From Succinivibrio dextrinosolvens (GTDB taxonomy: Bacteria; Pseudomonadota; Gammaproteobacteria; Enterobacterales; Succinivibrionaceae), in contig NZ_CP047056.1 of assembly GCF_011065405.1 (NCBI RefSeq), positions 2,440,747 through 2,504,746 of the forward strand: DNA of 64,000 bases, read 5' to 3'. Below are positions 17,545-26,605 of the stretch, in pieces (positions within the stretch are counted from its first letter, which is position 1; each line of letters starts with the position of its first letter). The position numbers and the translations under genes were made by a program. Under the pieces are notes generated by a model, which made no database searches, was not told the origin of the DNA, and was given only the letters and a program-made list of their open reading frames with translations.

Positions 17545-19431
17545 TTAGTCTTCCTCTAGATAGGTATAACCATATAGACCTGATTTAAATTCCTCGATGA
17601 AAGCGCGCTGTGTCTTTTCATCAAGATTATTCTGATTTCTTAAAACCTCATTGCTGAATTCATTCAGCAGTTTGGATGGATCGAGCAGTACATATCGTAA
17701 CATATCTGCAACAGTACTTCCCTCATCTGACAGAGAAACACTGACTTTCCCATCTCCATAGGCGTATACATCATAAACTTCGGTGTTACCGAACAGGTTA
17801 TGCATGTTACCAAGAATTTCCTGGTAAGCGCCAACCATGAAGAATCCAATCATTGGAGGATTGTCCACATCATACTCTGGGAATGGCATAGTGTTGGAGA
17901 TATCATCACCTTCAACGTACTGAGAGATGGCACCGTCAGAATCGCAGGTGATATCCAGCAGTACAGCGCGTCTGGTAAGTGGCTTATCCAGATTCTCTAA
18001 AGGCAGAACCGGGAAGATCTGATCGATACCCCAGGCATCAGGCAGAGACTGGAACAGGGAGAAATTCAGATACAGCTTGTCTGCCATACGCTCATCAAGC
18101 TCATCAATCAGTACACGGTGAGACTTGTTGGTTGGATCAAGGGCCTGCTGAATCTTCTTGCAGATGCAGATATAAATCTGCTCGGCCTTTGCTCTCTGCT
18201 GCAGGGTAACGTCACCTGACACATAGCCTTCGTGGATTTCCTGCAGATCATACTGAGAGTCATGCAACCACTCACGTAGGGAACGTCTGATTACATCCTT
18301 GTGCATCTCCTCCCAGGTTTTAAACAGGTTGAACAGGGCACGTGGAGATTCTGGAAGAGGTTTTTCCGGAACAGTGAATTCGTTGCGCTCAATACCGATT
18401 ACGTTTGATACCAGAACAGCGTGATAAACGGTCAGAGCACGACCTGATTCAGTAAGGATCTTAGGTTCTGGCAGATTATTCTCGCGGCAGGCATCACCGA
18501 TGGTCCAGACGATGTTGTTCGCATACTCCTTTAAAGAGTAATTTACTGAACAGTCAGTCTGTGAACGGGTGCCTTCATAGTCAACGCCTAAACCACCGCC
18601 TACATCGAAATATTTAATGTTAACGCCAAGCTTTGACAGTTCAACGAAGAACTTGGAGCTTTCTCTTACACCGCGGGTGATATCACGGATGTTTGACATC
18701 TGGGAACCTAAGTGGAAGTGCAGCAGCTGAAGCCATTCAATCTTTCCGTGCTCTTTTAAAGTAGCAACTAGCTTCAGAACCTGAGAGGCAGCCAGTCCGA
18801 ACTTTGAGCTTTCGCCACCTGAGGACTGCCATTTGCCTGAACCCTGTGAAGCCAGTCGGGCACGGACACCTAATCTTGGAATAACATCAAGACGGGCGGA
18901 TTCCTCAAGCACAATCTTGAGCTCGGACATTTTTTCGATAACCAGGAACACACGGTGACCCATTTTTTCACCGTCTAAGGCCAGACGAATGTATTCACGA
19001 TCCTTGTAGCCGTTACATACAATCATGGACTGATTTCTGCCGGCATGTGCAAGCACGGCCATCAGCTCAGCCTTGGAACCGGCTTCAAGACCGATTGGTT
19101 CAAACTCTGTACAACAGCTGGTGATTGATTCTAGAACTCTGCGATGCTGGTTAACCTTGATAGGATAGATTAGGTTGTAACCGCCCTTATATCCGTATTC
19201 TTCCTGGGCTTCCTTGAAAGCGTTGTTTATATCAAACAGTCTGTTCTGTAGAATCTGAGGGAAACAGAATAAGGCTGGCAGTCTCTGGCCTAATTTTGCT
19301 CTTTCTTTTACCAGATCAGCAAGATCTACTTCTGTATCAGTTTCATTAGGGTTTGGGTGTACAACAACGTGACCCTTGCTGTTTACTCCAAAATACTTAT
19401 TTCCCCACCAGTCAATGTTGTATGCGTTCAC
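17545..19431 (-). CDS. speA: Biosynthetic arginine decarboxylase
   Basis: A 628-residue PLP enzyme that makes agmatine from arginine, the first step of the route to putrescine. [16 protein letters not shown] at the N-terminus matches E. coli SpeA (TYNIAWWGNNYYDVN). The PLP Lys is in [24 protein letters not shown] and [14 protein letters not shown] are also conserved. I choose the GTG at 19431, because GGAGG lies 8 bases upstream; the more distal TTG at 19446 is part of that ribosome site. Confidence 0.96.
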   Translation of the reverse strand: MNAYNIDWWGNKYFGVNSKGHVVVHPNPNETDTEVDLADLVKERAKLGQRLPALFCFPQILQNRLFDINNAFKEAQEEYGYKGGYNLIYPIKVNQHRRVLESITSCCTEFEPIGLEAGSKAELMAVLAHAGRNQSMIVCNGYKDREYIRLALDGEKMGHRVFLVIEKMSELKIVLEESARLDVIPRLGVRARLASQGSGKWQSSGGESSKFGLAASQVLKLVATLKEHGKIEWLQLLHFHLGSQMSNIRDITRGVRESSKFFVELSKLGVNIKYFDVGGGLGVDYEGTRSQTDCSVNYSLKEYANNIVWTIGDACRENNLPEPKILTESGRALTVYHAVLVSNVIGIERNEFTVPEKPLPESPRALFNLFKTWEEMHKDVIRRSLREWLHDSQYDLQEIHEGYVSGDVTLQQRAKAEQIYICICKKIQQALDPTNKSHRVLIDELDERMADKLYLNFSLFQSLPDAWGIDQIFPVLPLENLDKPLTRRAVLLDITCDSDGAISQYVEGDDISNTMPFPEYDVDNPPMIGFFMVGAYQEILGNMHNLFGNTEVYDVYAYGDGKVSVSLSDEGSTVADMLRYVLLDPSKLLNEFSNEVLRNQNNLDEKTQRAFIEEFKSGLYGYTYLEED

Positions 19432-19646
19432 AAGTAGCACCTCCAAAGGACGCTAAAATATATTCCTGAGTTTTAGATCTTTATTCTTCTTCAGCTGACA
19501 TAAAAACAGTCTGCTGTTTTGTTTATTTAACCTGAAAAAGTCTTTTGAAAAGCTGATAAAAATCGCTGAGTCTCCTAGATTTTTCAAGGCTTTTATAAAT
19601 GCGTTACTATAACATATTTGTTTTTGTATATGCATTTTAAATGTAT

Positions 19647-19679
19647 AAAAAAAGCTCCACTTTTTCAGTGAAGCTTTTT
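19647..19679 (-). terminator. Intrinsic terminator of purM
   Basis: On the minus strand, stem agcttcact/agtggagct (one G-T pair) with a T run. It starts 27 bases after the purM stop. Confidence 0.8.
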
Positions 19680-19705
19680 CTGCGAAAAATATTCTGTAAA
19701 GTAAA

Positions 19706-20758
19706 TTAGAAGTTTTCGTAGTTCTTGATGGTAACCTGCTTGCCGTCTGCACCTGTAGGAGCAATTTCACCAAGTACCCATGCCTTCTCTCCTAAAGAGT
19801 TAAGTACCTCAACAGCCTTGTCGGCCTCGGCAGCTGATACTACAGCAATCATACCTACACCGCAGTTGAAGGTTCTGAACATCTCATAGGCATCAACGTT
19901 GCCATGAGTCTTTAAGAACTTGAATACTTCAGGACGCTGCCATGAATCACCATCACAGGCTGCACAGGTTCCCTCAGGCAGAACTCTAGGAATGTTCTCC
20001 CAGAAACCACCGCCGGTGATGTGAGCTAAAGCGTGAACATCAACTTCCTTAATCAGCTTAAGAATCTGCTTAACATAGATTCTGGTTGGAGCCATAAGAG
20101 CATCTGCAATTAAGGTTCCGTCTGAAAGCTTGTCCTCTAGAGGATTTACTCCGCATTTCTTAAGAATTGCACGAATCAGTGAGTAACCATTTGAGTGTGG
20201 TCCTGATGAAGCAATACCGATCAGCTTGTCGCCAACCTTTACCTTTGAACCGTCGATGATCTTATCCTCATCAACAACACCAACAGCAAAACCGGCCAGG
20301 TCGTAGTCGCCTTCCTCATACATGCCTGGCATTTCAGCGGTTTCACCACCAACCAGCGCACAGCCGCTCAGCTCACAGCCGTGAGCAATTCCGGTAACCA
20401 CTGTGGTAGCTGTATCAACGTCCAGCTTACCTGTTCCATAGTAGTCTAAAAATAAAAAAGGCTCAGCACCCTGAACCACAATATCATTAACGCTCATTGC
20501 AACCAGATCCTGACCTACGGTTGAGTGTCTCTTCAGATCAATTGCAAGACGCAGTTTGGTACCAACGCCGTCTGTACCAGTTACCAATACAGGATTTGTA
20601 TATCCCTTTGGAATTCTGGTTAAAGCTCCAAATCCGCCTAGTCCGCCAATAACCTCTGGTCTTGTGGTCTTTTTAACAGGGGCCTTGATGCGCTGAACCA
20701 GCTCATCTCCAGCATTAATATCAACGCCAGCTTCTTTGTAGGTCAAATTTGATGCCAT
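19706..20758 (-). CDS. purM: Phosphoribosylformylglycinamidine cyclo-ligase
   Basis: A 350-residue AIR synthetase, the fifth step of purine synthesis, closing the imidazole ring with ATP. Conserved blocks are present: [77 protein letters not shown] and FNCGVGM. Length matches E. coli PurM (345). The usual partner purN does not follow; a terminator does. It is divergent from the DUF2066-hda pair, a layout also known from other gammaproteobacteria. Confidence 0.97.
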   Translation of the reverse strand: MASNLTYKEAGVDINAGDELVQRIKAPVKKTTRPEVIGGLGGFGALTRIPKGYTNPVLVTGTDGVGTKLRLAIDLKRHSTVGQDLVAMSVNDIVVQGAEPFLFLDYYGTGKLDVDTATTVVTGIAHGCELSGCALVGGETAEMPGMYEEGDYDLAGFAVGVVDEDKIIDGSKVKVGDKLIGIASSGPHSNGYSLIRAILKKCGVNPLEDKLSDGTLIADALMAPTRIYVKQILKLIKEVDVHALAHITGGGFWENIPRVLPEGTCAACDGDSWQRPEVFKFLKTHGNVDAYEMFRTFNCGVGMIAVVSAAEADKAVEVLNSLGEKAWVLGEIAPTGADGKQVTIKNYENF

Positions 20759-21185
20759 TTTAGTCTCCAGGTAAAACTTTTGGTCAAACGAAAAATTCTG
20801 TGCGCAATTTTACAGAAATTGGAGGGTAATTTCATCTCAAATATGAAATTTCATGTGTCCTAGTATGTGGTAGAATTATGCAGGTGAAATTATGGCAGAT
20901 CAGTAGATTTTTTCTTTTGATACTGACAAAAACTCCTTATCTTATAAAGAGTTATCTGCAGTATTACTGATCGCTATCATAGATATATGCTTTTTGTGTT
21001 CAGATAACTAATCAACAGATGTTTTCTGTGGCTTTTCGGTTTTGCCGAAAACAGAGGTTCTGTTAAAATCTCTCTTGAAAATCTGATAGATATCATATTT
21101 TTCAGAGAGCAGAAAATCATAAAAACACGGGAAATATCTCTTATTTTTAGTGAATAAAATGCAGAAATTAGGCTTGGGGAATTCA
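20759..21185. other. Divergent intergenic region, purM / DUF2066
   Basis: A 427-base AT-rich spacer that must hold both promoters. A hairpin ttttcgg/ccgaaaa (21033-21051) lies about 135 bases before the DUF2066 gene and has no T run. I looked for a PurR box near the purM start and saw only a weak half-match (tttcgtttgacc on the minus strand). Confidence 0.4.
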
Positions 21186-22466
21186 ATGAAAATAATTACA
21201 TTATTATGTGCGGCAATGCTCAGTTGTGGTGCAAGTGCAACCGAGATTTTTGAGACTCCACTGGACAATGGAATGGACAATGCGATTGTAAAGGCATTCT
21301 CCGACGCAACTTCTGCAAATGTTACTGATCCTTCACATTCTCTTTCCCTAGAGGATATCCGTACCACCATTGAAACCATCAGCATCAACGGCAATAATCT
21401 GTGTGTAAGTTTCAATGATGAGAAGGTAAAGAATCTTCTATCATCAAAGGGTATCGGTGTATGGAATGGAGAGACCGGTACTATTGTAGCCTGGATTGCA
21501 GATCTGTCCTCTGCAGACTCTTCTCTGCTTTCAGGTGATGGAGAGGCTGAATTCGTAAAGAAACTGCAGGGTGCAGCAAGCCAGAACAGATTCAATATCA
21601 TGTTCCCTGTAATGGATCTTGATGATGTTCAGCAGGTTAACTCCCAGACTATCGTTTCTCATTCAGATGAACTGATTGCCAAGGCTTCAAAGCGCTATGA
21701 CGCCAAGTATTTTGTAAGCGGTGTTATGGAGCGCGATTCAGCCAATAACGGCTATTCAGTAAAGTGGAACCTCTGTGATGCAGATGGCAAGTCGCTGGGC
21801 AGCGGTGCCAACAGTGGCGATGCTGATACTGCAACTTCTCAGATGTCTGCTCAGATTGCACAGGTTCTGATGAACTCCTCAAATACAGGCAATACTGCAG
21901 CACCTGCAGCTCCTGTTGCCACCTCCGCAAATGAGGCTGATACCATTACTCCTGTGACAGATGACGGATCTATTGCACTTGGTCCAGTAAAGGGTGGAGT
22001 AAGAGTTCTGATTACCGATATTGAGAATGTGGCAGACTACCCAAGAATCAAACGCATTCTGATAACCTACGGTTATGAATCAGATATTCAGGTACTTGGA
22101 TACAACTCAGAGGGCGTTATCTTCCTGATCCCAACCGGCTCATCTCCAGCTATTCTGGATGGTACCTTTACCCATGCTTCAGAGTTTACAAAGGTTGCTC
22201 CATGGACATACAGATTCAATGAGTCAAAGGGTGCTGCAAAGCCAGCCGATAACGTTGGTTCTGTTACCACTACAACCACTCAGAGAGTTACCTCTTCTAT
22301 CAATAACTACGGCAACGAGGCCTATACCAAGGAGACAGTAAAGGAAACCGTTGAGGTTACCACCACTGTTCCTGCTCAGAAAAACGCCGGAGATACCTCC
22401 AATGATGTTCCTGTGATTACCATTACTGATGATTCAGATAATTCATCAGTTGCTTTAGAAAGATAA
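21186..22466 (+). CDS. DUF2066 domain exported protein
   Basis: A 426-residue exported protein with a signal peptide (MKIITLLCAAMLSCGASATE, cleavage near ASA). Residues 20-250 fit DUF2066: VWNGETGTIVAWIADLSS, RFNIMFPVMDLDDVQQV, and a LIAKASKRYDAKYFVSGVM segment. After an Ala/Pro/Thr linker a further domain (about 265-340: VRVLITDIENVADYPRIKRIL) and a Thr-rich tail follow. DUF2066 proteins often sit just before hda, as here (27 bases), but their role is unknown. I choose the ATG at 21186 because TTGGGGAA precedes it and it gives a proper signal peptide. Confidence 0.85.
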   Translation: MKIITLLCAAMLSCGASATEIFETPLDNGMDNAIVKAFSDATSANVTDPSHSLSLEDIRTTIETISINGNNLCVSFNDEKVKNLLSSKGIGVWNGETGTIVAWIADLSSADSSLLSGDGEAEFVKKLQGAASQNRFNIMFPVMDLDDVQQVNSQTIVSHSDELIAKASKRYDAKYFVSGVMERDSANNGYSVKWNLCDADGKSLGSGANSGDADTATSQMSAQIAQVLMNSSNTGNTAAPAAPVATSANEADTITPVTDDGSIALGPVKGGVRVLITDIENVADYPRIKRILITYGYESDIQVLGYNSEGVIFLIPTGSSPAILDGTFTHASEFTKVAPWTYRFNESKGAAKPADNVGSVTTTTTQRVTSSINNYGNEAYTKETVKETVEVTTTVPAQKNAGDTSNDVPVITITDDSDNSSVALER

Positions 22467-22493
22467 TCATAGTAGTGAACATTAAGGATAGAA

Positions 22494-23204
22494 ATGGAAG
22501 AAAAAAACAAGGTTCCATATCAGCAGGCTTTAGATTTCAAGATTTCTGATAAGAGTGACTTTTCAACTTTTGTTGAAGGTTCAAATTCCTTTGCGGTTTC
22601 TTCTCTGAAGCGTGCTGTTGAGAACGAGGTGAATGAGTTTTACTATTATTTCGGCCCAGAGGGCTGTGGTAAGACTCATCTTATGAATGCGCTGTTTCAG
22701 CTGAATTCAGCTCAGATTAACAACTGTTTCTTCTTAGATCTGAATCTGGCTAAGACTTTGGGACCAATGGTTCTGGATGTTGATCTGCCTAAAATCATTA
22801 TGCTTGATAATGTAGATGCCATCGCCGGCAACGAGCAGTTTGAGATTTCTCTGTTTGGTCTGTATAACCGCTGGTATGACCGTCGAGAGGGTACTCTTAT
22901 TATGAGTGGCAGAACCTCATTTGATACCATCCCTTTTTCTAAGAAAGATCTGACCACCAGACTTTCAAGCGGGGTTAAATTCCAGCTTAACTACTTAAAT
23001 GAGAATGAGTGTATTGAGGCTGTTTCCAGAAGAGCTCAGATGCGACACTTCAATCTGCCGGAGAATACTGCTACCTTCCTGGTAAGGCACTGCAACCGCG
23101 ATATGAGATCACTCGTCGAGATTCTGGACCGACTGGAAAAGGCTCAGATTGAACAGTCTCACTATCTGACCATTCCTTTTGTAAAATCCCTTCTGAACCT
23201 ATAA
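22494..23204 (+). CDS. hda: DnaA inactivator Hda
   Basis: A 236-residue DnaA-like AAA+ protein that, with the DNA clamp, stimulates ATP hydrolysis by DnaA after initiation. Walker A is GPEGCGKTH (residues 54-62), Walker B IIMLDNVDAI, and the arginine-finger region is FSKKDLTTRLSSG. No helix-turn-helix DNA-binding domain IV is present, which separates it from DnaA. A Gln-x-Leu-x-Phe element near the N-terminus (QALDF) could be the clamp-binding motif. Confidence 0.95.
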   Translation: MEEKNKVPYQQALDFKISDKSDFSTFVEGSNSFAVSSLKRAVENEVNEFYYYFGPEGCGKTHLMNALFQLNSAQINNCFFLDLNLAKTLGPMVLDVDLPKIIMLDNVDAIAGNEQFEISLFGLYNRWYDRREGTLIMSGRTSFDTIPFSKKDLTTRLSSGVKFQLNYLNENECIEAVSRRAQMRHFNLPENTATFLVRHCNRDMRSLVEILDRLEKAQIEQSHYLTIPFVKSLLNL

Positions 23205-23207
23205 AAA

Positions 23208-23229
23208 ATGCTCCTGTAAAAAGGAGCAT
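23208..23229. terminator. Terminator between hda and panD
   Basis: A perfect 8-bp stem (atgctcct/aggagcat). A run of six T follows on the minus strand, so it best serves panCD; it may act in both directions. Confidence 0.7.
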
Positions 23230-23257
23230 CTTAAAATCCAGATAATTTGGTTTCCTG

Positions 23258-23638
23258 TTAGACAGTAGCGTTTGCCTTTTCAGCAAATTTTCTGACGATG
23301 TGATTATTCTCATCAACTAAAACCACCTTTGGCTTAAGTTCACGAGCTTCCTTTTCATCCATCTGGGCATAGGCAATGATAATGACGATATCGCCTTTCA
23401 TGGCACAGCGGGCTGCGGCTCCGTTCAGACAGATAACGCCAGAACCACGCTCTCCAGGAATGGTGTATGTCTCAAGTCTGGCACCATTGTTGTTATTCAC
23501 AATCTGAACTCTTTCTCCTGGAAGAATGCCTGATGCCTCAAGCAGCTCTTCGTCAATGGTAATAGAGCCGACGTATTCGAGATTTGCCTCTGTAACTGTT
23601 GCACGGTGAATTTTGCCGTGCATCATGGTATAAATCAT
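23258..23638 (-). CDS. panD: Aspartate 1-decarboxylase
   Basis: A 126-residue pyruvoyl enzyme that makes beta-alanine for pantothenate. The N-terminus [25 protein letters not shown] matches E. coli PanD; the self-cleavage pair is Gly24-Ser25 in EYVGSITID, which creates the pyruvoyl group. [20 protein letters not shown] is the conserved core. It lies 3 bases after panC; panB is not adjacent. Confidence 0.97.
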   Translation of the reverse strand: MIYTMMHGKIHRATVTEANLEYVGSITIDEELLEASGILPGERVQIVNNNNGARLETYTIPGERGSGVICLNGAAARCAMKGDIVIIIAYAQMDEKEARELKPKVVLVDENNHIVRKFAEKANATV

Positions 23639-23641
23639 CTT

Positions 23642-24493
23642 TTACTCCAGGATGATATTATCAATCAGTCTAGTTGTACCGAATCGTACTGCAACTGCCA
23701 GCAGGGCAGGGGCTGTGATTTCCTCTTTAAGCTCGTAAAGACCGGGAAGACCGTAGCATTCAACATATTCAATGTTGGCTAGTGGCTCTTTTGCAATCTC
23801 AGTCTTTGTAAAGCTGATAATGTCGTTTAAATTTGTGCATCCGGATTTGAATTTCTCTAAAGCGCTCTTAAGTGTCTTTGAAAGAACTACAGCAGCACTC
23901 TTTTCCTCCGCCGACAGATAGGTATTTCTTGAACTTCTTGCAAGGCCTGAATCTTCTCTTACGATAGGAACAATTCTAAGCTCAAGATCAAAGAACATAT
24001 CCTTGACCATACGGCGCAGCACTTCAACCTGCTGTGCATCTTTCTGTCCAAAGTAGGCACGGGTTGGTCCAACGATATTAAAGAGCTTGGAGACAACAGT
24101 GGTTACACCTCTGAAGTGGATTGGTCTGGTTTTTCCACATAAAACCTTGGTGATGTTACCTGTTACCTCAACCCAGGTGTCATCAGCACTTGGATACATC
24201 TCTTTAGGAGAAGGCGCAAATACAACGTCACCGCCTGCCTTTGCTACTACCTCAAGATCAGCATCAAGAGTTCTTGGATAGGCATCAAAGTCTTCGTTTG
24301 GTCCAAACTGAGTTGGATTTACGAAAACACTAACAACAGTGATGTCATTTTCCTTTGCTGAATTTGATATCAGTGTTGCATGTCCCTGATGCAGAGCTCC
24401 CATAGTAGGAACAAGACCTACGGTCTTTCCCTGAGCTTTTAAAGGTTTTAAATAATCTCTTAATTCTTTAACAGTATGAAAACACTGTGTCAT
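23642..24493 (-). CDS. panC: Pantothenate synthetase
   Basis: A 283-residue enzyme that joins pantoate and beta-alanine with ATP. The nucleotidyltransferase motifs are complete: LVPTMGALHQGHATLI, VSVFVNPTQFGPNEDF, the FRGVTTVVSKLFNIV region, YFGQKDAQQ and the KMSKS-like SSRNTYLS. panD follows in the same transcript, so the beta-alanine branch and ligation are co-expressed. panB and panE lie elsewhere. Confidence 0.97.
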   Translation of the reverse strand: MTQCFHTVKELRDYLKPLKAQGKTVGLVPTMGALHQGHATLISNSAKENDITVVSVFVNPTQFGPNEDFDAYPRTLDADLEVVAKAGGDVVFAPSPKEMYPSADDTWVEVTGNITKVLCGKTRPIHFRGVTTVVSKLFNIVGPTRAYFGQKDAQQVEVLRRMVKDMFFDLELRIVPIVREDSGLARSSRNTYLSAEEKSAAVVLSKTLKSALEKFKSGCTNLNDIISFTKTEIAKEPLANIEYVECYGLPGLYELKEEITAPALLAVAVRFGTTRLIDNIILE

Positions 24494-24986
24494 AACGCAA
24501 ACTCACTTAGTTCATTTCACTTAAAAGAAAAAATCTAAACAAGTTTACTACATTATTCGGGAATTGGTGATTTTTCTCAAAAAAAAGGCATTTTTATCAA
24601 GAATCTGAAATGTCACTATAGATTAATCTTCGTTTTAGGTGCCGAATTACCTAAATAAAAAAATCAAGTTTCGCACATAATTTTAGGTAGATAAAATAGT
24701 CTACAACCATTATAGATTAGACTTTACGCTGATCTCAGTTCTTTAAAAATCAGGGCATACGCATGAATTATCAATATAAATTCATGCGTATGCCCTGATC
24801 TTAGCCTGATAAAAGTAGATACTGATTTTGATAAATGTGATAATTATCATATTATTCATTATTAAAAATAACATCTTGATATTAAAAGAATTAATAATTA
24901 AAGTTTAAAGAACTTTATGACGTTAACTGTTAGAAGGGTAAATTTAACCATTTTATTTTCCCGAACGTCTAAAGGAGGGGCCTTAT
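24494..24986. other. panC / flagellin intergenic region
   Basis: A 493-base AT-rich spacer. It contains three TTAGGT/ACCTAA hexamers (24635, 24649, 24683), two of which form a small hairpin, and the long palindrome at 24749-24799. A flagellin promoter should lie in the last 100 bases. TAAA at 24939 and CCGAACG at 24961 resemble a sigma-28 site but are spaced 2 bp too far, so I do not call it. Confidence 0.4.
24749..24799. repeat. 51-bp near-perfect palindrome
   Basis: Two perfect 21-bp arms (24749-24769 and 24779-24799, beginning atcagggcatacgcatg) around a 9-base loop. There is no T run after either arm, so it is not an ordinary terminator. It lies about 190 bases before the flagellin gene. 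Confidence 0.9.
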
Positions 24987-25910
24987 ATGTCAATATCTTC
25001 GGTAACGAATACCTCGGCATTACAAGGTATTAACAATTTAAGTAAAACTCATTCCAAGCTTAATTCCATTATGGAAAAATTAGCTTCAGGAAAGAGAATA
25101 AACTCCGCAAAAGATGACGCTGCTGGGTTACTTATTTCTGACAGATTATCAAGCCAGTTAAATGGACTATATCAGGCAAATCGTAATGCTAATGATGGTA
25201 TTGCCCTTTATCAGGTTGCAGAGGGAGCTCTTGATGAGACGACCTCATCCCTTCAGAGAATGAGAACACTTGCAATACAGGCATCTAACGGAACATTAAG
25301 TAATTCTGATAGACAGGCTCTTCAGACTGAGTTTGATCAGTTGGCTGCGGGTATTGACAGTACAGCGGAAAACACAACCTATAATGGCGAGCAGATTTTA
25401 AACGGCGCAGCAAATGGAGGAAATACTATCACACTGCACGTAGGTCCAAATTCAGGAGATACTGTATCATCTGCATTAGATGACGGTTTCAGAATGCAGG
25501 ATCTAGTTAATGTAGCTCAGAACGGAGATTCTGCAGGCAATACTTACGGAGGACCTTTCACTGCTAATGTCCAAAGTAATTCTGCAGTTTCAGGACCATC
25601 CAGTCAGACCTTGAGCATTTCTTCTCAAGCGGATGCTGAAAGTGCAATAAGTGCTATTGATTCAATGATATCATATGTTGATTCAAGCAGAGCTGGCATG
25701 GGAGCAATGCAGAACAGACTTGAATCTACCATAAACAATCAGAGTAATATTGCAGAGAATATTGCTGACGCCAACTCAAGGATCCGCGATGCTGATTACG
25801 CAGAAGAAGTGTCAAACATGATAACTCAGAGTATTCTTGAAAGAGCTACGGTGTCAATGCAGTCGCAGGCAAATGCTAAACCAAAGATGGCTTTAGCTCT
25901 ACTGCAGTAA
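24987..25910 (+). CDS. Flagellin
   Basis: A 307-residue flagellin. The N-terminal D0/D1 helices (ALQGINNLSKTHSKLNSIMEKLASGKRINSAKDDAAGLLISDRL) and the C-terminal D1/D0 helices (GAMQNRLESTINNQSNIAENIADANSRIRDADYAEEVSNM, ending MALALLQ) are intact; the central surface domain is short. A strong AAAGGAGGGG site precedes the ATG. No other flagellar gene is in the window, so this is a lone filament gene or one of several copies. A terminator follows. Confidence 0.95.
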   Translation: MSISSVTNTSALQGINNLSKTHSKLNSIMEKLASGKRINSAKDDAAGLLISDRLSSQLNGLYQANRNANDGIALYQVAEGALDETTSSLQRMRTLAIQASNGTLSNSDRQALQTEFDQLAAGIDSTAENTTYNGEQILNGAANGGNTITLHVGPNSGDTVSSALDDGFRMQDLVNVAQNGDSAGNTYGGPFTANVQSNSAVSGPSSQTLSISSQADAESAISAIDSMISYVDSSRAGMGAMQNRLESTINNQSNIAENIADANSRIRDADYAEEVSNMITQSILERATVSMQSQANAKPKMALALLQ

Positions 25911-25938
25911 AAGACAATTCTATAATTCGAGCCATATT

Positions 25939-25984
25939 ATGCAGCATTCTAACTATCTTTAGATGCTGCATTTTGTTTATTACC
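25939..25984 (+). terminator. Intrinsic terminator after flagellin
   Basis: A 9-bp perfect stem (atgcagcat/atgctgcat) with a 25-base loop and four T. Confidence 0.6.
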
Positions 25985-26015
25985 GAACTTGCGCCCCATA
26001 ATGTGGGGTACAGAA

Positions 26016-26510
26016 TTATCTGACAGTCCCTTCTAAAACCTTATGCAGAGGGGGTTCAGTGAGTTTAGATTTTCTGCCTTTTCTTTGTTTTGGTTTGAAT
26101 AATGACTCTTTTAATTCTGCATCTTCTCTGAATTTCAAATTAAGCGCCTGTATAATTTCACGCTGAGTTTTTGTGATGGCATCCCTAAGTCTCCATCCGT
26201 CTTTTGCTTTGTAAAATTTGATACCTTCTAGTTCTCTTATGGCATCCTCATCGGAATAGCCATTTTCCTCAAGATAAGCTGACAGTCTTCTGTGGATAGA
26301 ACGTCTTAATATGAGTGCTACAAACATGACAAAGAGTTTTCCGTCTACCTGACGGTCTCCTTTAACATGCAGCCTCTTATCGCTTAAACCATTTTTAGTG
26401 GTGTCAAAACAGTCCTCTAGACTTTCTTTTGAGCGATACTCACATAGAGCAGTACGTTCCGAGAGTTTACCAGAGGTCTGTTTAAAAACTAATAAATTGA
26501 AAATAAAGAA
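26016..26510 (-). pseudogene. Transposase C-terminal remnant (IS1634/IS4-type DDE)
   Basis: The minus strand reads NLLVFKQTSGKL, then ERTALCEYRSKESLEDCFD and DTTKNGLSDKRLHV, then GKLFVMFVALILRRSIHRRL, with a Lys/Arg-rich end. YRSKESLEDCFDTTKN...R matches the Y-x2-K-x2-V/L-E-x2-F-D-x2-K-N-x-L-x3-R region that carries the last catalytic Glu in IS1634-like transposases. About 160 residues remain; the N-terminal two thirds are missing, and the upstream edge is a palindrome. No start codon is credible in the conserved part. Confidence 0.7.
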
Positions 26511-26544
26511 AAATAAAAGGAGAGTTTACCTAAACAGCTGGTTT

Positions 26545-26588
26545 ACCTAATGTAAGTTAGGTATCCGGTTACCTAACTTACATTAGGT
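26545..26588. repeat. Nested palindrome of ACCTAA/TTAGGT hexamers
   Basis: Two perfect 18-bp arms (acctaatgtaagttaggt and its complement) around an 8-base loop. Each arm is itself an inverted repeat of ACCTAA-N6-TTAGGT, so the site can form a cruciform in two ways. A fifth ACCTAA is at 26528. Confidence 0.85.
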
Positions 26589-26605
26589 TAAGTTTTGAGG
26601 GTAAT

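Noticed and set aside
19453-19773. A 106-codon minus-strand frame between speA and purM.
   Set aside because: It overlaps the purM 3' end and its terminator, and has no family-like features.
20759-20830. PurR box near the purM start.
   Set aside because: Only a weak half-site is visible; the palindromic second half is missing.
21033-21051. Hairpin upstream of the DUF2066 gene as a terminator.
   Set aside because: No T run follows on either strand.
24939-24967. TAAA and CCGAACG upstream of flagellin as a sigma-28 promoter.
   Set aside because: Spacing is 18 bases where about 16 is expected and only CCGA of the -10 element matches.
26461-26530. gagagtttacc repeated at 26461 and 26520 as a target duplication of the truncated transposase element.
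   Set aside because: Both copies lie on the same side of the remnant, so they cannot be its two flanks.
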